Source of the DNA: a virus
Reading direction: 5' to 3' (one strand)
Length of the DNA stretch: 33,822 nucleotides
Virus record (IMG/VR): IMGVR_UViG_3300025435_000050
Location: 1-33,822 of that record
Of this stretch, positions 8,412 through 16,238 are shown in pieces; positions within the stretch are counted from its first letter, which is position 1, and each line of letters starts with the position of its first letter. The position numbers and the translations under genes were made by a program. The notes beneath the pieces are model-generated. The model made no database searches. It had not been told where the DNA came from and saw nothing but the letters and a program-made list of their open reading frames with translations.

Positions 8412-11113
8412 GATGTTCCCTCGCCGTCTTTGCTAGTTGACGAATTAGGAGGTTTTATGTCCTTAAACATTTGACCGCCCTCCTGGTCCCAATCTCTGAT
8501 CGTGTCCTCATCCGGCCACGAATGAATCATCGGACCACTATGCGGCTGCCGTTCCAGCCAGATAGCCGCAACGCACGCAATGAGCGGAGAAACGTCTACC
8601 AAACTGTTACGTCTATCAAAAACGAATCCCTCGCCAACGCTGCGCGACACGCCGGAAGCGGCCGCACGGTCTAAAACAGGGGCTGGGCGATGGAAAATCT
8701 TATGCTCAATAATTTGGTCGTAAAAAAATCCGGTAGTGCCGGCGACTTCAACGCCCGGACCCCACTCCACCACGGGAATTCCGGCTCGCTGAAGATCGTC
8801 AATCATCCCGCTGACAGGCGAACCGGTCTTCTGCACAGCAATACCAGCCAGCCATGTATTCTTCCGCTCCTGTAGCCACGGAATAATCCACTCCGTTCCC
8901 CTCGCAGCCTGGACAACCTCAATATGAAGATCACCGTCAGCTCTACGAGCCGCAATAGCAACATAACTACGAGAACGGTCATAATTAACGTCCAGGCCGG
9001 CATAAAACTTAACAACATCATCAGCAGGACGGCTATTCTTATCGGTCGTATAAGCCCAATGCTCGGCCGGAATAATACCCGGCTTCAACGCATCCACCCA
9101 CTGGCAATTTTGAGTCGGGATAAGGTCCCGGCCTGCAAGCCAGAGGCTGTCAGGGGAATTCACTGTAATGCAGCGCGTCGGGCGACTCGATACGGGCGAG
9201 ATCGATCGGATGCTAACTGTTGTCCGCTCTCTTGCCCGCGAAGGACGATTGTTGATCCTGGCCAGTTTGCGTTGCAAACGGAACGGCGACGGCTCTTCAG
9301 CGTCATGCGTCCAACCAACGTAGTACGCGGCACCACAAACCTTGTCGCCGAACTTAGACACTCCCTCACAAAGCGTGGCACGCCATCCCAATGATCTCGC
9401 GAGGTAAAGAACCTGCTCAGCCATCTCTTTATTGGTTGAGCAGTAGCGCACACGGCTATTTGCATCAATTGAGCCGTCTGTATCGCACAACCCTTGAATC
9501 AAGGCCAGTCGCTGTTCCGTACCGGCGCGCAGGTATATGTCGGGAATTCTTTTATCCGCCCAAATGCCCAAGTCGCGGCATCGGGCGGGGAACCCGTTCC
9601 GCGACTTTCGGGGTGTAATCCGAAAATTTATTCTCCGTGCGGTGCCAGTATTGCGCGTCGAGGTGACATTTACGCCAAGATGGCGCGTTAATTCGTCGGC
9701 ATCGGACTCAATACACGTAATCTCCGCCTTGCCCGTAGTTCCATCTCCCAACCAGGCACCCAGTAAATACGGATCTATGGGCAGTTTCAGTGGCTTGGAG
9801 ACGATTGCGTGTTGGCGCGGAAGTCGATACGCAAATTTGCCACCCGAGTTGTTTCTACCGGTTCCTCGCAGTACAAGATCTGCGGTGGTCAGTGTTTCCC
9901 ATCCACGATTACTACGTCGGTCATTAACCATCCAACGATGGTCGGAATCGGCGACCAGCTTACGTCCGTCAGTGGTCACGACCTCGTAGCATTGTCGATC
10001 GTTGAAAACCTCAGTCGTGTGTATAACATCAATCGGGTGTCCATCGGGGTGGTAGACCTGATCGCCAACGTCGATATCGCCCATCGTTGTCCAGCCGCTC
10101 GGCGTGAGTATAGGAGTGGCGATATCCAGTGCGAGATGCTCGGTCTGAAATCCTGGCAAATTTCTATACTGCTGAGCCTCAAACATCGAACGCAAATCAG
10201 AAAGTTTGAAATTATTCAAATGCCCTAAAGCCGGGTTAGCCAAATACCAATAAGACTCATCGCGCGGATCAACATCATCGGGGACTGACCATTCAAATAA
10301 ACCAGTCCTGGTATCGGAAGTATCGGCGGAAGTTATCTTCCGGATCGCGGCATCCCGCAAATCGCGTAAAACAATACTCCGCGCGTCACCCGCATTAGAT
10401 GTACAAACAACCTGAGAAAACGGCCTGACCAGCGTTGTCGGAGCGATGGCATCCCAAGCATCGGTGGTCGTGTGTTCACGCAGCTCATCCAACATCGCAA
10501 TATCGACAGACAAAGAACGGCCACCCTTTCGAGAAGCTGTCGCGGCTCGCCAATAACGTCGATTTGTAAGAATCGCACGGTGATTTCCGTTCGTAACCCT
10601 ATGATTAATCAGTTCTTTAGCTAACAAAGGGTTGTCTCTAATCTCGTCAACGACGTCTTTGAGTACCCCTTCGGCATATTGCAGGTTCTGTGCGGCGATC
10701 AATGCGAGTCGGGCACCCGGAGTTATTTTGTTGGCGTTTCCTTTGTTGCTGACGAAAAGTCTCCACAGGCCGAGTTGGCGTAGCCAAGTGGTTTTTCCTT
10801 GCTGCCGACTGACTAAAACAACAAGAATTTTAAAGCGGAAACCCCCATCTTCATCGTCTTTCTCGAGGGCGTGAATGTTTAGCCATTTCTGGTAAGGCAG
10901 CAGCTTCCATTTGAGTACGCTTTCGGAAAATGCGTTACAGTAAAATCCCCATGACGTTAAAGGGTTAAGTCCACAGCCGCACGGGCATTCTTCTGGTTTG
11001 CCAAATATGCCTTCGGCTGGACCCGTGCAGTGGCTTTCCAGGGGCGGAGTGTAGACGCGAGGAACCATCGCCCCGTATTGTGGATCTGCTTTAGATTCTA
11101 CTGCTGTAGTCAT
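8396..11113 (-). CDS. terL: Terminase large subunit interrupted by an intein
   Basis: 905 residues. The N-extein carries a Cys-rich patch (EECPCGCGLNP), Walker A-like VSRQQGKTT (101-109) and Walker B VDIAMLDEL (203-211), then FQTEHL at 322-327. Residues 328-669 are the intein. The C-extein resumes with CQWVDALKPG and holds the RuvC-like nuclease fold (FYAGLDVNYDRS, with the first metal-binding Asp, and late SPLIACVAAIW). TerL is the ATP-driven packaging motor and head-full/cos nuclease docked on the portal. Intein-free length would be about 563 residues, as expected. It lies 133 bases downstream of the small subunit gene and overlaps the next gene. Confidence 0.95.
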   Translation of the reverse strand: MTTAVESKADPQYGAMVPRVYTPPLESHCTGPAEGIFGKPEECPCGCGLNPLTSWGFYCNAFSESVLKWKLLPYQKWLNIHALEKDDEDGGFRFKILVVLVSRQQGKTTWLRQLGLWRLFVSNKGNANKITPGARLALIAAQNLQYAEGVLKDVVDEIRDNPLLAKELINHRVTNGNHRAILTNRRYWRAATASRKGGRSLSVDIAMLDELREHTTTDAWDAIAPTTLVRPFSQVVCTSNAGDARSIVLRDLRDAAIRKITSADTSDTRTGLFEWSVPDDVDPRDESYWYLANPALGHLNNFKLSDLRSMFEAQQYRNLPGFQTEHLALDIATPILTPSGWTTMGDIDVGDQVYHPDGHPIDVIHTTEVFNDRQCYEVVTTDGRKLVADSDHRWMVNDRRSNRGWETLTTADLVLRGTGRNNSGGKFAYRLPRQHAIVSKPLKLPIDPYLLGAWLGDGTTGKAEITCIESDADELTRHLGVNVTSTRNTGTARRINFRITPRKSRNGFPARCRDLGIWADKRIPDIYLRAGTEQRLALIQGLCDTDGSIDANSRVRYCSTNKEMAEQVLYLARSLGWRATLCEGVSKFGDKVCGAAYYVGWTHDAEEPSPFRLQRKLARINNRPSRARERTTVSIRSISPVSSRPTRCITVNSPDSLWLAGRDLIPTQNCQWVDALKPGIIPAEHWAYTTDKNSRPADDVVKFYAGLDVNYDRSRSYVAIAARRADGDLHIEVVQAARGTEWIIPWLQERKNTWLAGIAVQKTGSPVSGMIDDLQRAGIPVVEWGPGVEVAGTTGFFYDQIIEHKIFHRPAPVLDRAAASGVSRSVGEGFVFDRRNSLVDVSPLIACVAAIWLERQPHSGPMIHSWPDEDTIRDWDQEGGQMFKDIKPPNSSTSKDGEGTSWWTR
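9107..10132 (-). mobile_element. Class 3-type intein with LAGLIDADG endonuclease in terL
   Basis: 342 codons. The inferred first residue is Ala (ALDIATPILTPSGWTTMGDI), not Cys/Ser; it ends PTQN before Cys+1. The class 3 signature is visible: Trp in block B (ADSDHRWMV), Cys in block F (PTRCITVNSPDSLWL) and Thr in the last block (IPTQN). In this class the block F Cys makes the first nucleophilic attack. Endonuclease motifs are LLGAWLGDGTT and LIQGLCDTDGS. The exact N-terminal boundary (Leu327 or Ala328) is chosen so that the rejoined extein reads EHLCQWVDA. Confidence 0.9.
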
Positions 11114-11162
11114 TCATTTATTCCCGAATTTGGGCGCTCAAATTCTTGGCAGCCACAACCAA

Positions 11163-11178
11163 TTGACCAAGTTGTCAA
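11163..11178. promoter_or_regulatory. Inverted repeat upstream of terL
   Basis: TTGAC and GTCAA arms separated by six bases, in the 133-base gap between terS and terL, the longest gap of the late operon. Possible operator or overlap with an internal promoter; no convincing -10/-35 pair could be fixed on the minus strand. Confidence 0.3.
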
Positions 11179-11246
11179 GTCTACAAGAAGTATAACGCAG
11201 ATACCGTACTCGTTATGTAACACTAATTCGTGACCGCACAGGCAAA

Positions 11247-11759
11247 TCACCCTGCATCAGCATCTTCATCGTCAGAACTTCGTCGGCGGTGCTGCAGTCT
11301 GAATCGCGTCAGTTCGTCGACATTAGCCGGGTTTTCGTCAAGCAGTTCGTCGGCCAAGGGCGGCATGGCTGCTGGTTGTTCGCTAAAGTCGTAGAGTCGT
11401 GCCTGCTGCTCCATGAGCCGACGGGCGACCTCGACCGCCTTCAGGTCTTGTTGCATAACTTTTGGCCACACGGCTTTAAGCAAGGTCTCGAGTCGGGCCG
11501 TATAGATTGATAGCGCTTCAGTGGTGAGAAGCTGCTGGTGCCGCGCGGCGTTTTCCAACTCGGCCTTGATGATCTGGTGGACGCGCTGTCCGGTCAATCC
11601 GACTGATCTGCCGATTTCGCGTTCTGAATGCCCTGCGAGAAACCGCGCGAATATTAGATAATTTCGTTGTTCGCGATCTTCTTTTGTTTCCGGCGGTGCT
11701 TTAACGCCGGGTTGAGGTCCGGGTTTCTTGCGTGGCTGGTCATCATCGTCATCGTCCAT
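11247..11759 (-). CDS. terS: Terminase small subunit (probable)
   Basis: 170 residues. The N-terminus is a run of six Asp followed by a basic Pro-rich stretch, then a helix-turn-helix (SEREIGRSVGLTGQRVHQII, about residues 44-63) able to bind the packaging site. A long helical region (EALSIYTARLETLLKAVWPK ... VEVARRLMEQQARLYDF) suited to oligomerisation and an acidic tail complete it. HTH plus helical core plus position directly upstream of terL is the standard small terminase layout; there is no catalytic motif. Assignment rests on context and architecture. Confidence 0.8.
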   Translation of the reverse strand: MDDDDDDQPRKKPGPQPGVKAPPETKEDREQRNYLIFARFLAGHSEREIGRSVGLTGQRVHQIIKAELENAARHQQLLTTEALSIYTARLETLLKAVWPKVMQQDLKAVEVARRLMEQQARLYDFSEQPAAMPPLADELLDENPANVDELTRFRLQHRRRSSDDEDADAG

Positions 11760-11782
11760 ACCGGTAATGATCCCAATTAGTG

Positions 11783-11796
11783 CGGAAGATCTTCCG
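11783..11796. repeat. Perfect 14-bp palindrome upstream of terS
   Basis: CGGAAGATCTTCCG in the 66-base gap between the glycosyltransferase stop and the terS start. It could be an operator or a short RNA hairpin; no T tract follows on either strand. Confidence 0.45.
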
Positions 11797-11825
11797 ATTT
11801 ATCGTTCCGGCGTGTCTGGTATTTA

Positions 11826-12629
11826 TTACTGATACCAGCGTTTTTTCCAGTCCGAACCGGACGGCGGGGTGTTTTTTCCTGGTTCGGTGAAGAAAAGTTT
11901 ATGGTGAACCGGATCGGTTTCATTCGCTCCGAAACGGCTACGCCAGTCAACTCCTTTTTCGCGACCTTCGTTTCGTATCTTAATCAACTCCCGCATGAGA
12001 TCGGGGTTTCCGTTAGCCACCTCGTAGGGGCGAACGATATCAGCGTTCCGTCTGCTGTCTCGATGCCATTCTGGCGTATCGGCGACGCGCAGGCGCTCGT
12101 TGTGTTCAACTGAATAAGCTATTCCAGCTATTCTGCGGAAAGTCGAGAGTGTTGTCGCAACCATGTGAAAAGCGCGGTCTTCGTGGCCCCAGCCCTCAAA
12201 CTCTTCGGGCTGGCCACCGATTCTCCAGTATTCTTCTACGGTACAGACCATCACTCCGCCGAGTCCGCCCGCATATTCGACCAAGGTCCGCGCCTTGGGA
12301 AACTCGTTGAAGGGCCTATCGGCGTACTCTGCCGGGATCAAACGCCACACTTTATGCGGCCACGTTATTCCTACGGGATTTTCGACAGCGATCTTGACGC
12401 TTTCGGTTGGCGGTATTGTGTCTGCATCGCAGAACACCACGACATCGGTATCTGCTTGTCGGCAGGCATTATTACGGGCCTGGGACAGGTTAAATATTTT
12501 TGTATCGCTATCAGACTCGATAACGGGCCAATCCGGAAAGTTCTCTTCCCAGTATCTACGCACGGCGTCGTGCGGTTTTAGCCTCGTCGGAGAAGGACGC
12601 CAGGGAATACACACTGTAGCTTTAGTCAA
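11826..12629 (-). CDS. GT-A fold glycosyltransferase (galactosyltransferase-like)
   Basis: 267 residues from TTG at 12629, which overlaps the TGA of the upstream gene. The Rossmann-like start TVCIPWRPSPTRLK is followed by NLSQARNNACRQA and the metal-binding DAD at 68-70 (VVFCDADTIPP). The acceptor-site signature YAGGLGGVMVCTVEEYWRIG then EGWGHED (about 145-151) is the family 7 galactosyltransferase-type GG...GWG.ED pattern. It should transfer a hexose from a nucleotide sugar. No membrane segment is seen, so it acts in the cytoplasm. With the second glycosyltransferase at 13299-14000 and the methyltransferase at 17322, it probably decorates virion proteins, though other acceptors cannot be excluded. 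Confidence 0.88.
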   Translation of the reverse strand: MTKATVCIPWRPSPTRLKPHDAVRRYWEENFPDWPVIESDSDTKIFNLSQARNNACRQADTDVVVFCDADTIPPTESVKIAVENPVGITWPHKVWRLIPAEYADRPFNEFPKARTLVEYAGGLGGVMVCTVEEYWRIGGQPEEFEGWGHEDRAFHMVATTLSTFRRIAGIAYSVEHNERLRVADTPEWHRDSRRNADIVRPYEVANGNPDLMRELIKIRNEGREKGVDWRSRFGANETDPVHHKLFFTEPGKNTPPSGSDWKKRWYQ

Positions 12630-12868
12630 GATCGAGTTCTTTCTTTCCCGCAGTGAACGCAGCGTGTTGACCGCGGAGTAATTTCATGCGGACAGCCATC
12701 TGCTTCATCTTCATCATGATAGCGGCCGGCATACTCGACACAGCCGCACCGACGTTCTCCGGTGAAGTGTTGAATATCTTCTTTCCAACCCGTCAAAATA
12801 ATTACTTGACACGAGCCGGAGTCGTCATCGTGCTGATCAGCAGTGTGACCGCACTGGGAACACCTCAT
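12626..12868 (-). CDS. Cys/His-rich zinc-binding protein
   Basis: 80 residues. MRCSQCGHTADQHDDDSGSC gives CxxCGHxxxxH, then RRCGCVEYAGRYH and a C-terminal CVHCGKERTRS, enough ligands for two zinc sites. The CGH....H ... C.C..Y pattern recurs in the proteins at 18595-18822 and 24221-24529, so this is a phage family present in several copies. The ATG overlaps the preceding stop (ATGA) and its stop overlaps the next start. Role unknown; DNA, RNA or protein binding is possible. Confidence 0.75.
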   Translation of the reverse strand: MRCSQCGHTADQHDDDSGSCQVIILTGWKEDIQHFTGERRCGCVEYAGRYHDEDEADGCPHEITPRSTRCVHCGKERTRS

Positions 12869-12999
12869 AAGAGTTTATCGAGCAATATGGCCGAGGAAAA
12901 AACCGCAAAAAATAAAACGGCAGTTCCGGAAATCGCCTGGAAAATTACGGCCGACATCTCTTTCACGGAGATATCGACGACCAGCTCCTCGGCTTCCAT
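12865..12999 (-). CDS. Single-pass membrane microprotein (44 aa)
   Basis: MEAEELVVDISVKEMSAVIF begins an acidic N-terminus followed by a hydrophobic helix (SGTAVLFFAVFSSAILL) and DKLL. The stop TGA overlaps the next ATG. The ATG at 12999 lacks a clear ribosome site; the in-frame ATG at residue 15, preceded by AAAGAG, is an alternative start. Function unknown. Confidence 0.55.
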   Translation of the reverse strand: MEAEELVVDISVKEMSAVIFQAISGTAVLFFAVFSSAILLDKLL

Positions 13000-13050
13000 A
13001 ATTTAATTGTTGTGTAGCTTATCCGGTATGCTTAGACGGCACGCCGAAGC

Positions 13051-13302
13051 CTAATCTAACCCGACCCCGTTCCACATTGATTCCTTGTACAGAATCTCGC
13101 CGATAACATCGCGCGGATCACCGGTTTTATTGATTATTGACAATGCGTGGGCCATGCCAGACATATACCCCGCACAGAAAAATCCGCGAGAATTGGCATC
13201 GAAGTCATCGGCCAGTACAAGTTTATCGATGAAATTACTTAAAGCTTCAGGATCTTCTGAAGGATTTTTGGAACCGTCCGATATAACTTCGTTGATTTTC
13301 AA
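13051..13302 (-). CDS. Hypothetical protein (83 aa)
   Basis: TTG at 13302 overlaps the TGA of the glycosyltransferase gene (AATTGAAA) and has GAAAGG six bases upstream, so I prefer it to upstream in-frame starts that would lie wholly inside the previous gene. The protein starts MKINEVISDGSKNPSEDPEA and contains SRGFFCAGYMSGMAHALSII, a small helical fold with a hydrophobic core. I do not recognise the family. Confidence 0.65.
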   Translation of the reverse strand: MKINEVISDGSKNPSEDPEALSNFIDKLVLADDFDANSRGFFCAGYMSGMAHALSIINKTGDPRDVIGEILYKESMWNGVGLD

Positions 13303-14000
13303 TTCGCGCCTTTCTCTTCCTTTGGTGCTGACCAAACCGGGCAATGCCCTAATTGAACTGTCCCGGTATACCAGCAAGATGGCTGACTAAAATTCCACGC
13401 CTTTCGGCCCGTATACTTATCGCCTCTCCACGGCCGTCCAATCGAATCAACATCCGCGTGATCAACAAGGCTCGGCTGGGTATAGCAGATCGGAATCTTT
13501 CGATCCTGCGCCCACCGCGAAATTCGCAGCGGCAACTCTTCATCTCGATCTTCAATAAATTCGATCATATCTTCAAGAAGATGGGCTTCCAGTGCGTAGC
13601 CGACGGAACCAATCAAGCAGTCCGCCAGGAGCCACGCATGGCCACGTTCTTCCGCCGACACGACAGCCTGACGTATTTGACGCTGCGCCTCTCCAGATGG
13701 ATTTCCGGTCCCTAAATACAGGCCGACCACTGGGGCGGGGGCGTACTCCAGGGCTTCGCTCAGGTGCCTGCGAAATTCGGGCAGCGGCACCGCATCGTCT
13801 TCCAGGCACACAACCCAGTCAACATTCAGCTCAAGGAAAGACTTGAGCGCGTCAAGATGGTTGAGGGCACATCCAAGTAGGTGATCCATCCGGCCCCTGG
13901 AATGCCAGGAAACTACTCCGTCAACTTTTTCGGCCAATCGTTCGGCCATGGAACGCCTATCGGGATGCCCGATTATTTTTATTGGTATTTCTTTTATCAT
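13299..14000 (-). CDS. Glycosyltransferase family 25-like protein
   Basis: 233 residues from ATG at 14000, with AGGA six bases upstream. MIKEIPIKIIGHPDRRSMAE resembles the opening of family 25 enzymes (a name plus DRR..M). NHLDALKSFLELNVDWVVCL leads to the LEDDAVP motif (EDD at ~67-69), the expected nucleotide-sugar/metal site. PVVGLYLGTGN and GSVGYALEAHLLEDMIEFI follow. A frame extension upstream to 14108 overlaps the zinc-finger gene and is not needed. It probably adds a sugar to a phage protein or existing glycan. The next gene starts inside its stop codon. Confidence 0.75.
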   Translation of the reverse strand: MIKEIPIKIIGHPDRRSMAERLAEKVDGVVSWHSRGRMDHLLGCALNHLDALKSFLELNVDWVVCLEDDAVPLPEFRRHLSEALEYAPAPVVGLYLGTGNPSGEAQRQIRQAVVSAEERGHAWLLADCLIGSVGYALEAHLLEDMIEFIEDRDEELPLRISRWAQDRKIPICYTQPSLVDHADVDSIGRPWRGDKYTGRKAWNFSQPSCWYTGTVQLGHCPVWSAPKEEKGAN

Positions 14001-14169
14001 CGCCATTCCTGCATTTAGTCCACCAATTCGCCGGCTCTCCGTCGAGCGTAATTCGGAAAGGATAATACGAAGCTGGGCAGCAATTTCCAGATCGATCGAA
14101 ATGACCAAATATGTGATTCTGCCGAGTTGACCGAACAGGTAGCCAACACGCGGGGCAGCGATTTTTCAT
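13957..14169 (-). CDS. Small zinc-finger protein (70 aa)
   Basis: MKNRCPACWLPVRSTRQNHI then FGHFDRSGNCCPASYYPFRI gives CxxC ... H..H ... CPAS, a recurring actinophage zinc-finger pattern (C..C, H, then CP.S). The ATG at 14169 overlaps the previous stop (GAATGAAA), which fixes the start. The basic Asn/Lys/Arg tail overlaps the start of the glycosyltransferase by 44 bases in another frame. Likely a nucleic-acid or protein-binding accessory; function unknown. Confidence 0.6.
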   Translation of the reverse strand: MKNRCPACWLPVRSTRQNHIFGHFDRSGNCCPASYYPFRITLDGEPANWWTKCRNGDDKRNTNKNNRASR

Positions 14170-14459
14170 TCTCCGTCTCTCCAGCTAGGATCAACAACTG
14201 GAACTGTTTCCCACCATCGCGGAAAAGTTTTTTCCTCATCTTCGGCAGAAACATTCGAAATTTTTTTCAACAATTTCTTAAATTTCGCGTGATCTAAATC
14301 GTAAAGATCTTTCAGCAACTTCGCGGCAAGGTTATCCGCATCTCTTAAAATCCCTAAAAGGATATGTTCCGGACCAACATTTTCATGGCTCAACATAGAA
14401 GCTTCTCGGAGCGCCAACTCGAGAACTCTTTCGGACTTAAAATTTTTCTTTTTCACCAA
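14166..14459 (-). CDS. Free-standing Clp N-terminal repeat domain protein
   Basis: 97 residues. Positions ~10-65 match one Clp N-domain repeat: ERVLELALREASMLSHENVG then PEHILLGILRDADNLAAKLL, the hallmark A...A..L.H..VG.EH(I/L)LLG(I/L)L of ClpC/ClpA N-domains. The rest is a Lys-rich helix and a Trp-containing tail. There is no AAA+ ATPase, so the protein cannot unfold substrates itself. The ClpC N-domain is where adaptors and substrates dock, so this may be a decoy, adaptor or inhibitor of host ClpC, or protect phage proteins. That is inference. It overlaps both neighbours by a few bases. Confidence 0.85.
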   Translation of the reverse strand: MVKKKNFKSERVLELALREASMLSHENVGPEHILLGILRDADNLAAKLLKDLYDLDHAKFKKLLKKISNVSAEDEEKTFPRWWETVPVVDPSWRDGE

Positions 14460-14941
14460 CGTATTACCTCGGCCCGGTTAGTGATTACCGATACCTTCCC
14501 GTCGTAATGCGAACCTAAAGCGCAGACAGTTGCGACTGCAGTGGGAGTAACAACCTCGTCGCCCACTTTCAGTTCGCCCTCACCATCCCATGCGTAGGTG
14601 AAAGAAGCTCCAGTAGGGGAGAACTTAACCTGTATAAGTTGTCGGCCACCAGAATCCCTCGTCGGGGCCGACGTAACGACCTTCGACTCTACCGGTGCTG
14701 CACTTTCGCCAAGGCGCGCACGATACTCATCAATAGCTGTTGCGCAACGGTCCCTCAACTCCTTGATTTTCCTCCAATACTCAAGGATGTCGATTACTGC
14801 GCGCAACTCAATCTCGCTGAGATTCGTCAGGCTATCCACATCGCGGCGGATCAGATATCCGACTAAAGTCAAACGATCCGCGCGATCTGATACATCGGCA
14901 TCTTTGAGGAGGGCAAACAATCGCCGAACACTATCGGCCAT
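14453..14941 (-). CDS. Two-domain hypothetical protein (helical N-domain, SH3-like C-domain)
   Basis: 162 residues; GGAG precedes the ATG at 14941. The N-terminus (RRLFALLKDADVSDRADRLT then LVGYLIRRDVDSLTNLSEIE) is the small helical module often found at the C-terminus of phage recombination and replication proteins. The C-terminus (VKFSPTGASFTYAWDGEGEL, KVGDEVVTPTAVATVCALGS) looks like a beta-barrel with SPTG...YAWD, reminiscent of small DNA-binding barrels. A DNA-metabolism accessory role is plausible but unproven. Confidence 0.75.
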   Translation of the reverse strand: MADSVRRLFALLKDADVSDRADRLTLVGYLIRRDVDSLTNLSEIELRAVIDILEYWRKIKELRDRCATAIDEYRARLGESAAPVESKVVTSAPTRDSGGRQLIQVKFSPTGASFTYAWDGEGELKVGDEVVTPTAVATVCALGSHYDGKVSVITNRAEVIRW

Positions 14942-15110
14942 GAAGAACTCCTATCTCGGTGAACCCGCGGATTGCGCAGTAGAAAAAACTCACGGCGGCG
15001 AGGCCGATAAGCGCTCTTGCGCACAGAGCGGCCGCTGCACTGATATGAACATCAGTCCTTTTACACAGAAACAGCCCATACAGCACTCCGGCAATCACAA
15101 GCCACAGCAT
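14931..15110 (-). CDS. Two-helix membrane protein (59 aa)
   Basis: MLWLVIAGVLYGLFLCKRTD is a first membrane helix and ISAAAALCARALIGLAAVSF a second, joined by a short polar loop and ending FTEIGVLHGR. AAGG lies six bases before the ATG. The stop is 11 bases inside the next gene, a coupled arrangement. Holin-like size, but no lysin is nearby; function unknown. Confidence 0.65.
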   Translation of the reverse strand: MLWLVIAGVLYGLFLCKRTDVHISAAAALCARALIGLAAVSFFYCAIRGFTEIGVLHGR

Positions 15111-15126
15111 AATTTACCTTGCTCTA

Positions 15127-15411
15127 TTAAGATTCTAAGCATTCTAGGCACAGACCCTCTGTGAGCTGGTCTTTTGTGAAGTTACCTCCACAGAAATCGC
15201 ACACTAAGTACCTGGACCTGCTTCGGGGCTTACCGGTCATTCGGTCAATTGCGTATTTGACGGCCGGCTGAGTCATGCCGACAGTCTTTCCGATCTGCCT
15301 TTGAGACCATCCCTTGTTGTGTAGCTTTAGAATGATCTCGTCCCGCTGCTGATCGGTGATCTTCGTTTCGGAGTACCGGGCTTCCCTGCCGATATGCTGA
15401 CCAGGCATCAT
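15127..15411 (-). CDS. HTH plus zinc-finger DNA-binding protein
   Basis: 94 residues. A helix-turn-helix (GWSQRQIGKTVGMTQPAVKY, about residues 33-52) resembles resolvase/terminase-type HTHs. The C-terminal CDFCGG...LCLEC is a treble-clef-like zinc site. It lies next to the HNH nuclease gene in the packaging operon, so it may recognise the packaging site or regulate the late operon. MM at 15406-15411 leaves two adjacent start choices; AAGG is just upstream. Confidence 0.75.
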   Translation of the reverse strand: MMPGQHIGREARYSETKITDQQRDEIILKLHNKGWSQRQIGKTVGMTQPAVKYAIDRMTGKPRSRSRYLVCDFCGGNFTKDQLTEGLCLECLES

Positions 15412-15496
15412 TCGGCCTTAAAAGTGTTCTTCACGGGACCGATCCTAGCAGCGCGCTGGCATCATCCGGTGACTGACATCAGCGCGCCGCAAAAAA

Positions 15497-15524
15497 TTAT
15501 TACTCATAAAGCGGCTCAGCGCAA
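15497..15524 (-). promoter_or_regulatory. Possible minus-strand promoter
   Basis: In the 128-base gap upstream of the HTH/zinc gene, the minus strand reads TTGCGC, 16 bases, TAATAA. This is a moderate match to a sigma-70-type promoter and could give extra transcription of the late operon. Confidence 0.35.
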
Positions 15525-15539
15525 TACCAGCGCACTGGC

Positions 15540-16001
15540 CTAACCTACTCCACGGGCGCGCTGGATACGCTGCCGCGATGTCACCTTGACGTGACATTTG
15601 TGGCACAAAGTCTCTAAATTAGATAGGTGGTGGCCGCAATCCGCGCCATAGCCAGCACCCCGGCGCGGATCAATGTGGTTGACTTCCAGACGGTTATCGT
15701 TTCCTTTGCCCAGAAAAAAGGCCCTGCTCCAGTACGCGAGCTGCCCATTGCGCAAGCACATCTCGTAATACTCGCCCTCGATCCAGCCACACTTCACACA
15801 CTGAGCGCCATCTCGATCAACAGCAGCGGCCCTGGCTTCCGTCCAGTAGTGATTACGCTCATACATGGTTGCACATTCCCGGCCACACCAGGAACGCTGC
15901 TTTTTGCTGAGCGGAATACCACACGCCCTGCATACACCGGAAACAGAATCAAATGGCAGAAGAAAACAGCCAGGCATCAAAGCAACACGTAATTCCCCCA
16001 T
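15540..16001 (-). CDS. HNH endonuclease with N-terminal zinc fingers
   Basis: 153 residues. The C-terminal HNH core is clear: LEVNHIDPRRGAGYG, CGHHLSNLETLCHKCHVKVT. The N-terminus adds VCRACGIPLSKKQRSWCGRE (a CxxC...CxxxC finger) and CVKCGW. HNH proteins encoded near terminases are commonly required for specific DNA cutting during packaging in HK97-like phages, which fits its place here, although a homing enzyme cannot be excluded. The start overlaps the upstream gene by 25 bases; a downstream in-frame ATG (MPGCFLLPF) is an alternative. Confidence 0.9.
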   Translation of the reverse strand: MGELRVALMPGCFLLPFDSVSGVCRACGIPLSKKQRSWCGRECATMYERNHYWTEARAAAVDRDGAQCVKCGWIEGEYYEMCLRNGQLAYWSRAFFLGKGNDNRLEVNHIDPRRGAGYGADCGHHLSNLETLCHKCHVKVTSRQRIQRARGVG

Positions 16002-16234
16002 GAAACAATGGTCGCATCGGTACCCGGCGTGTCGCTGTATTCAGTTAAATAAGTCGGATATTCCAGCCGAGTTCGAGACCCGCACTGCTGGGGAGAAGAC
16101 TCCCAACAAAACCGCGCACCCCTGATCCAGCGCTGCTGCGGTACCGGATCTGGTACCGCCTTTTGCGACGGCAACGGAAGCGAAAGCGTGGCGGCGACGC
16201 ATGTTATTAGCGCCGCCGCCCGCATTCGCCTCAT
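15977..16234 (-). CDS. Small secreted protein
   Basis: 85 residues. MRRMRAAALITCVAATLSLP is a classic signal peptide (basic n-region, hydrophobic core) followed by SQKA. The mature part contains two Cys (FCWESSPQQCGSR) that could form a disulfide, and Tyr/Thr-rich C-terminal segments. No lipobox is seen. It is the second gene of the leftward operon. Role could be cell-envelope interaction during infection; no known family recognised. Confidence 0.6.
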   Translation of the reverse strand: MRRMRAAALITCVAATLSLPLPSQKAVPDPVPQQRWIRGARFCWESSPQQCGSRTRLEYPTYLTEYSDTPGTDATIVSWGNYVLL

Positions 16235-16238
16235 GACA

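Noticed and set aside
14001-14108. N-terminal extension of the GT25-like gene to 14108
   Set aside because: It lies inside the zinc-finger gene; ATG at 14000 has AGGA and begins exactly at the expected fold start.
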